From assembly GCA_964493095.1 (NCBI GenBank), contig CAZBNG010000087.1, positions 1 to 8,947 of the forward strand: DNA of 8,947 nucleotides, given 5' to 3'. The notes under the pieces are model-generated. The model was not told where the DNA came from, searched no databases, and saw nothing but the letters and a program-made list of their open reading frames with translations. The position numbers were made by a program, and so were the translations under genes. Positions within the stretch are counted from its first letter, which is position 1; each line of letters begins with the position of its first letter. Shown here piece by piece: positions 6,249 through 8,947 of the stretch. This stretch comes from CAYXSX01 sp964493095. Its GTDB lineage: Bacteria; Pseudomonadota; Alphaproteobacteria; Micavibrionales; Micavibrionaceae.

Positions 6249-6428
6249 TTAAGCGGACGTATTGATATTGGCGCCGCGCGTTTCAGAGAGCGGTACGCCG
6301 TTATGGACGCTTTTCTCCAGGATATCTGCCATGGCCTGATCCTGCTCTGCGGATTGCTTGATCACTGAAAGCGCTATGTTTTGTCTGAGCAAGCCCTGTT
6401 CGGCTGCTATTCCTGCGGGAACATCCAT
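6249..6428 (-). CDS. small YjfB-like protein (putative motility protein family)
   Basis: A 59-residue protein that starts MDVPAGIAAEQGLLRQNIAL and ends ETRGANINTSA. The layout matches the small YjfB family (annotated as putative motility protein): an N-terminal MD-aliphatic start, an amphipathic helix with Gln- and Ser-rich turns (SVIKQSAEQDQAMADILEKS), and a short tail ending in a polar segment after a G-N-I-N motif like the family's G-x-N-I-D. The family is linked to flagellar regulons in other bacteria. No flagellar gene lies in this window, so the role is uncertain. The start is well supported: GGAGG sits 8 bases before the ATG and a TATAAT lies further upstream. The coding frame, ribosome-binding site and promoter together make it very likely to be real despite its size. 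Confidence 0.75.
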   Translation of the reverse strand: MDVPAGIAAEQGLLRQNIALSVIKQSAEQDQAMADILEKSVHNGVPLSETRGANINTSA

Positions 6429-6453
6429 GAAAAAAACCTCCGTATATTCTTTA

Positions 6454-6459
6454 ATTATA
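6454..6459 (-). promoter_or_regulatory. candidate -10 element for the yjfB-like gene
   Basis: A perfect TATAAT on the minus strand (ATTATA on plus), 25 bases before the yjfB-like ATG in the 68 bp gap after the pterin dehydratase gene. The -35 region at 17 bp spacing (AACCTT) is poor. The gene may thus have its own promoter as well as possible read-through. Confidence 0.4.
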
Positions 6460-6496
6460 GTACAGGAGAATTAACAAAGGTTAAAGGTTGCGGGGG

Positions 6497-6799
6497 TTAT
6501 TTAGCGGCGTTAAGGGCGTATTCTTCTATCAGGCCGGCCATCTTGATATCGCGCTGGCTGACCCCGCCGGCATCATGGGACGTCAGGGTAATATCCACGC
6601 GGTTATAGACGTTAAACCATTCAGGGTGATGGTCCATAGTCTCGGCCAGCTCTGCGATGCGGCTCATAAAGGCCCACGCGGCGGCGAAGTCATTGAATTT
6701 AAAGCGTTTATGGATAGCATCGCGGTTTTCTGCTTTCTCCCAGCCCGGAAGATTCGTTAGTGCCTTATCCACCGCCTCGCCCGTGAGTTTGTCTGCCAT
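6497..6799 (-). CDS. phhB: pterin-4a-carbinolamine dehydratase
   Basis: A small cytoplasmic enzyme that dehydrates 4a-hydroxytetrahydropterin, made by aromatic amino acid hydroxylases, so that the cofactor can be recycled. Its 100 residues are the normal length. The family core is intact: GWEKAE at 19-24, HKRFKFNDFAAAWAFMSRIA (30-49), DHHPEWFNVYNRVDITLTSH (56-75), and D84 and M87-A before the C-terminal helix. His57, His58 and His75 correspond to the catalytic histidines of the family. AAAAGGA is 4-5 bases before the ATG. No phenylalanine hydroxylase (phhA) is nearby, so the partner hydroxylase may be elsewhere, or the protein may serve another pterin or molybdopterin-related role. It is divergent from the zincin-like gene with an 86 bp spacer. 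Confidence 0.95.
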   Translation of the reverse strand: MADKLTGEAVDKALTNLPGWEKAENRDAIHKRFKFNDFAAAWAFMSRIAELAETMDHHPEWFNVYNRVDITLTSHDAGGVSQRDIKMAGLIEEYALNAAK

Positions 6800-6885
6800 A
6801 TTGTCCTTTTCCCGGAATCAACCTATTATTCGATTCTAAATAACAAATCATTATTTGCACAAATTGCATTGTGAAGGTCAACGCG
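6800..6885. promoter_or_regulatory. AT-rich divergent promoter region with an interrupted palindrome
   Basis: This 86 bp spacer must contain promoters for the leftward pterin dehydratase gene and the rightward zincin-like gene. An inverted repeat ATTTG-CA-CAAAT lies at 6853-6864. A possible leftward promoter is TTGTGC with TTAGAA 17 bases later. None is a strong match, and no dispersed repeat is present. Confidence 0.3.
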
Positions 6886-7314
6886 ATGGCACGCCAGATC
6901 ATTATGAATTTTTCGGTGCCGCCCGCCCTTGAGGACCTGGAGGTCGTGGCGGGGGAGTGCCTTGAATCCCTGCCCGAAGAGCTGGCCGAGTTTTGCGAGG
7001 GCATGGCCATCCAGCTGGAAGACCTGCCCGATGAGGCCACGGAAATGGAGCTGGACCTCGAAACGTCTTTCGATCTTCTGGCGCTTTACCGCAGCGGTAA
7101 GGAGATATCCCCCGGTGTGGAGCGTAAAACCGCCAATGACGACGATCTTTTAATTCTTTACCGCCGTCCGATCCTTGATTTGTGGTGTGAAAGCGGGGAG
7201 GACCTCTCCAACCTGATCCGCCGGGTGATGATCGAGGAACTGGGCCGCCATTTCGAATTTTCCGACGATGAAATCGATGAAATGAGCGAGCGCCATTATC
7301 AGGGGATGCTTTAG
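6886..7314 (+). CDS. zincin_1-family (metallopeptidase-like) protein lacking the HExxH histidines
   Basis: An acidic 142-residue protein that matches the small alphaproteobacterial 'metallopeptidase family' proteins (zincin-like, once DUF1025). Typical are the N-terminal LEDLEVVAGECLESLPEELA, the middle DLLALYRSGKEI, and LLILYRRPILDLWCESGEDL (residues about 88-107) leading into the helix that normally holds HEIGHH. Here that helix reads EELGRH (117-122) followed by FEFSDDEIDEM. The first zinc-ligand His is Glu and the second is Arg, so zinc peptidase activity by the usual mechanism looks lost. The frame is otherwise intact, so it may have kept a non-catalytic role. I chose the ATG at 6886, with GAAGG 8 bases before it, over a GTG at 6871 that lacks a good ribosome-binding site. 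The codon use looks ordinary. Confidence 0.83.
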   Translation: MARQIIMNFSVPPALEDLEVVAGECLESLPEELAEFCEGMAIQLEDLPDEATEMELDLETSFDLLALYRSGKEISPGVERKTANDDDLLILYRRPILDLWCESGEDLSNLIRRVMIEELGRHFEFSDDEIDEMSERHYQGML

Positions 7315-7318
7315 GGCA

Positions 7319-7518
7319 CATCGTTGCGAGGAGCGTCAGCGACGAAGCAATTCAAGACTGTCATCCTGAAGGAGCGCCAGCGACGAAGCAATCTAAATCG
7401 TTTTTCCCGCGAAAGCGGGAATCTTTCACGCTTACTTATCAAAAGACCCCCGCTTTCGCGGGGGAAGCAGGAAGGTTATAGATTGCCACGTCGAACCTTT
7501 GGTTCTCCTCGCAATGAC
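7319..7518 (+). repeat. interrupted palindromic repeat containing other repeats (nested element)
   Basis: The left arm CATCGTTGCGAGGAG (7319-7333) pairs with the right arm CTCCTCGCAATGAC (7505-7518), with one mismatch. The right interior GATTGCCACGTCG (7481-7493) matches the copy at 7624-7705, so this is the GTCATTGCGAG family in plus orientation. It is about 200 bp instead of 78-90 bp because other repeat pieces sit in its middle. These include a 21-base near-duplicate of its own left arm (7331-7351 against 7372-7392, one mismatch), which begins at a new end GTCATCCTGAAGGAG, and two strong hairpins. Confidence 0.75.
7404..7464. repeat. paired GC hairpins inserted in the larger repeat
   Basis: Two REP-like hairpins face each other. 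TTCCCGC-GAAA-GCGGGAA lies at 7404-7421, and CCCCCGC-TTTC-GCGGGGG at 7447-7464. Both have perfect 7 bp stems and complementary tetraloops (GAAA and TTTC), so the two hairpins could also pair with each other as one long stem. Confidence 0.75.
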
Positions 7519-7555
7519 AGCATTGGATTAGAACTTATTTTAACAAACCCTTGCT

Positions 7556-7616
7556 GTCATCCCTGCGAAAGCAGGGACCCATTTATCCGCAAAGCGAGGG
7601 GCGGGATGGATTCCGG
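7556..7616. repeat. REP-like element with a CCCTGC-GAAA-GCAGGG hairpin
   Basis: It begins GTCAT and has a perfect 6 bp stem CCCTGC/GCAGGG (7561-7566 and 7571-7576) with a GAAA loop. It then has CCATTTATCC (7579-7588) and ends with GGATGGATTCCGG, which partly pairs back. It is related to the hairpin at 7404-7421, which has CCCGC in place of CCTGC. Confidence 0.6.
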
Positions 7617-7623
7617 CCTAAAT

Positions 7624-7705
7624 CGTCATTGCGAGCCGCAGGCGAAGCAATCTTTGTTGGCGGCGGGATTGCCACGTCGGCCTTAAGAGCTTTCTCGCAA
7701 TGACG
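7624..7705 (+). repeat. 82 bp palindromic repeat, same family as 2074-2163
   Basis: It has perfect 12 bp inverted ends, CGTCATTGCGAG (7624-7635) and CTCGCAATGACG (7694-7705). Inside, GCGAAGCAATCT and GGATTGCC-type blocks match the copies at 2074-2163 and 3841-3918. In the frame starting at the first base it reads RHCEPQAKQSL and then hits a stop, and its length is not a multiple of three, unlike the copy in the YejA-like gene. Confidence 0.85.
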
Positions 7706-7732
7706 GTATTGTATCTTTAACATACCCTCGCT

Positions 7733-7820
7733 GTCATTCCCGCCCCGAGCGGGTATCTGGTTATTTACAGCCAGAGACCCCGGATCAGGTCCGGGGTGAC
7801 GCCTTTTGCGCCGGAATGAC
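7733..7820. repeat. 88 bp GTCATTCC-ended palindromic repeat with three stems, downstream of htpG
   Basis: Inverted ends GTCATTCC (7733-7740) and GGAATGAC (7813-7820) enclose three hairpins: CCCGC/GCGGG, TCTGG/CCAGA and CCCCGGA/TCCGGGG (the last with a TCAGG loop). It starts 14 bases after the htpG stop codon, so the htpG transcript would fold here. This makes it a plausible terminator or 3'-end stabiliser, though no classic T-run follows. Confidence 0.75.
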
Positions 7821-7834
7821 GATCGTTGTTAGAT

Positions 7835-8947
7835 TTACAGCCCTTTTTCCATTAAGGCCGCCATTTTACGGACAAACTCCGCCGGGTTTTTCACCGGCTG
7901 GCCCTGGATAATGCGCGCCTGATCGAGCAAAAGTGCGAAACTATCTTTTTGAGCGACTTTGTCGCCATTTGCGAGTTTTTTAATCAGCGCGTGATCAGGA
8001 TTAATCTCCAGAACGGGTTTGGCGGTCGGGTTGTATTGCTGCTGCACCCTTAAAACCCGTTCCATATGCATATCCACCCCGCCGCTTGAGGCCACAAGGC
8101 AAACGGGGGAGTCGGTGAGGCGGCTGGAGAGGCGCACATCCTCAACATCGTCCTTCAGCGCTTCTTTCATGGCTGCGGCCAGCGCCTTAACCGCTTCGTG
8201 CTGCTGCGGGGTGTCGGCATCCTCTTTTTTATCTTTTTCCGCGCCGTCCTTTTTCTTGAAGGCGGAAAGGTCGATATCGCCCTTGGTCACGGATTTAAAT
8301 CGTTTTCCCTGATAATCGCTAACCTGCTGGAGCCAGAAATCATCCACCGTATCGGTCATAAACAGCACCTCGAGCCCGCGGGCTTTAAACCCTTCGATCT
8401 GGGGGGAGGATTGCAGCGTTTCCACGCTTTCCCCGGTGATGTAATAAATGTCCTTCTGGTCTTCGGGCATGCGCTCTATGTAGTCCTGAAGCGAGATGAG
8501 CTGCGCGCCGTTTTCATGGGTGGAGTAAAAACGGCAAACCTTAAAGATGTTCTCCCGGTGCTCCACGGCGTCATAAAGCCCTTCTTTCAGCGCCGGGCCG
8601 AACATCTGCCAGAATTGTGCAAAACCGGGGGCATCCTCGCGTGAGAATTTATCAAGATCGCCCAGGACCCGCTTGGTCACCGCGGTGCGGATCTTTGCAA
8701 TCACCGGGTTGTATTGCAGGCTTTCGCGGCTGATATTCAGCGGCAGGTCTTCGGAATCGATAACCCCGCGCACGAAGCGCAGCCACGGGTACATCATTCC
8801 CTCTATGTTATCGGCAATGAAGACGCGTCGCACATAAAGCTTTACCGCCGGCTTGCGGCCCGGATCGTATAAATCCCACGGACGCATGGCGGGAACGTAG
8901 AGCAGGGCGCTAAACTCGATAACCCCCTCCGCGCGCCAGTGCACGGT
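7835..8947 (-). CDS. htpG: molecular chaperone HtpG (Hsp90), C-terminal 370 residues; 5' end outside window
   Basis: The bacterial Hsp90, an ATP-driven cytosolic homodimeric chaperone. The frame is open to the right edge, so the N-terminal ATPase (GHKL) domain and the true start lie outside; roughly 60% of a typical 620-odd-residue protein is present. The middle domain is clear: EGVIEFSALLYVPAMRPWDLY, VKLYVRRVFIADN, and LRFVRGVIDSEDLPLNISRE, whose Arg contacts the ATP gamma-phosphate in Hsp90 structures. DYIERMPEDQKDIYYITGES and GLEVLFMTDTVDDFW follow. The C-terminal dimerisation part reads VRLSSRLTDSPVCLV, EINPDHALIKKLA and LLLDQARIIQGQPVKNPAEF. A highly charged linker (KKKDGAEKDKKEDAD) joins the two domains. 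As in other bacteria there is no MEEVD tail. A repeat hairpin begins 14 bases after the stop. Confidence 0.97.
   Translation of the reverse strand, partial: TVHWRAEGVIEFSALLYVPAMRPWDLYDPGRKPAVKLYVRRVFIADNIEGMMYPWLRFVRGVIDSEDLPLNISRESLQYNPVIAKIRTAVTKRVLGDLDKFSREDAPGFAQFWQMFGPALKEGLYDAVEHRENIFKVCRFYSTHENGAQLISLQDYIERMPEDQKDIYYITGESVETLQSSPQIEGFKARGLEVLFMTDTVDDFWLQQVSDYQGKRFKSVTKGDIDLSAFKKKDGAEKDKKEDADTPQQHEAVKALAAAMKEALKDDVEDVRLSSRLTDSPVCLVASSGGVDMHMERVLRVQQQYNPTAKPVLEINPDHALIKKLANGDKVAQKDSFALLLDQARIIQGQPVKNPAEFVRKMAALMEKGL

Larger units (their letters stand above)
7315..7834. other. 520 bp gene-free junction filled with dispersed repeats
   Basis: Lies between the convergent zincin-like gene and htpG. 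About 85% of it is covered by the repeat units listed separately. The rest is AT-rich linker (7521-7550 and 7706-7730) in which I see no gene. An open frame across 7324-7686 consists of translated repeats only. Confidence 0.75.

Noticed and set aside
6871..6885. GTG start five codons upstream for the zincin-like gene
   Set aside because: The ATG at 6886 has GAAGG at a good distance, whereas the GTG overlaps that site and lacks its own.
7324..7686. 120-codon open frame across the repeat cluster
   Set aside because: The translation is made only of repeat sequence (such as NRHCEPQAKQS), with no ribosome-binding site or conserved domain.
7315..7834. possible CRISPR array
   Set aside because: Repeats are inverted and of different families and lengths, there is no regular spacer size, and no cas gene is present.
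8198..8644. 148-codon open frame on the plus strand
   Set aside because: It is antisense to the conserved middle domain of HtpG.

Overview
The window looks like chromosomal DNA of an alphaproteobacterium. The best markers are a Shemin-pathway 5-aminolevulinate synthase close to the Rhodobacter type, a TetR/COQ9-like regulator, and an adenosine-kinase-type PfkB protein of the alphaproteobacterial kind. Short dispersed palindromic repeats whose ends read GTCATTGCGAG / CTCGCAATGAC or GTCATTCCCGC fill several junctions. Such repeats, moderate GC and this gene set would fit a Micavibrio-like or Rickettsiales/Rhodospirillales-related lineage, but the placement is inference. There are no phage, plasmid or transposase genes and no CRISPR array.

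Layout. Positions 1-3182 (minus strand) hold an apparent operon: an adenosine-kinase-like PfkB protein, then a YejA-type peptide-binding protein whose start overlaps the kinase stop, then a small lipoprotein cut by the window edge. A 76 bp divergent region with two inverted repeats separates this from a TetR/COQ9-like gene (plus strand, 3259-3831). A palindromic repeat follows, then a second, degenerate PfkB-like protein (minus, 3923-4789). Divergent from it is 5-aminolevulinate synthase (hemA, 4922-6151). Next come another repeat, a 59-residue YjfB-like protein (minus), pterin-4a-carbinolamine dehydratase (minus) and, divergent from that, a zincin_1-family protein that has lost its HExxH histidines (6886-7314). 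A 520 bp cluster of nested repeats lies before the C-terminal 370 residues of the chaperone HtpG (minus, running off the right edge).

The genes are mostly housekeeping: heme synthesis, nucleoside salvage, pterin recycling, peptide uptake and chaperoning. They do not form one pathway. The most notable observation is that one 90 bp copy of the dispersed repeat (2074-2163) lies inside the YejA-like gene. It is read in frame as exactly 30 codons and supplies nearly all the hydrophobic core of the signal peptide. In a sister copy (3841-3918) the same stretch reads in a charged, Arg-rich frame. This looks like a mobile palindrome taken over as an export signal, comparable with the Rickettsia palindromic elements. 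A second pattern is that all three convergent gene junctions carry repeats and none of the three divergent ones do. Two proteins with eroded catalytic motifs (the second PfkB protein and the zincin) also deserve attention.
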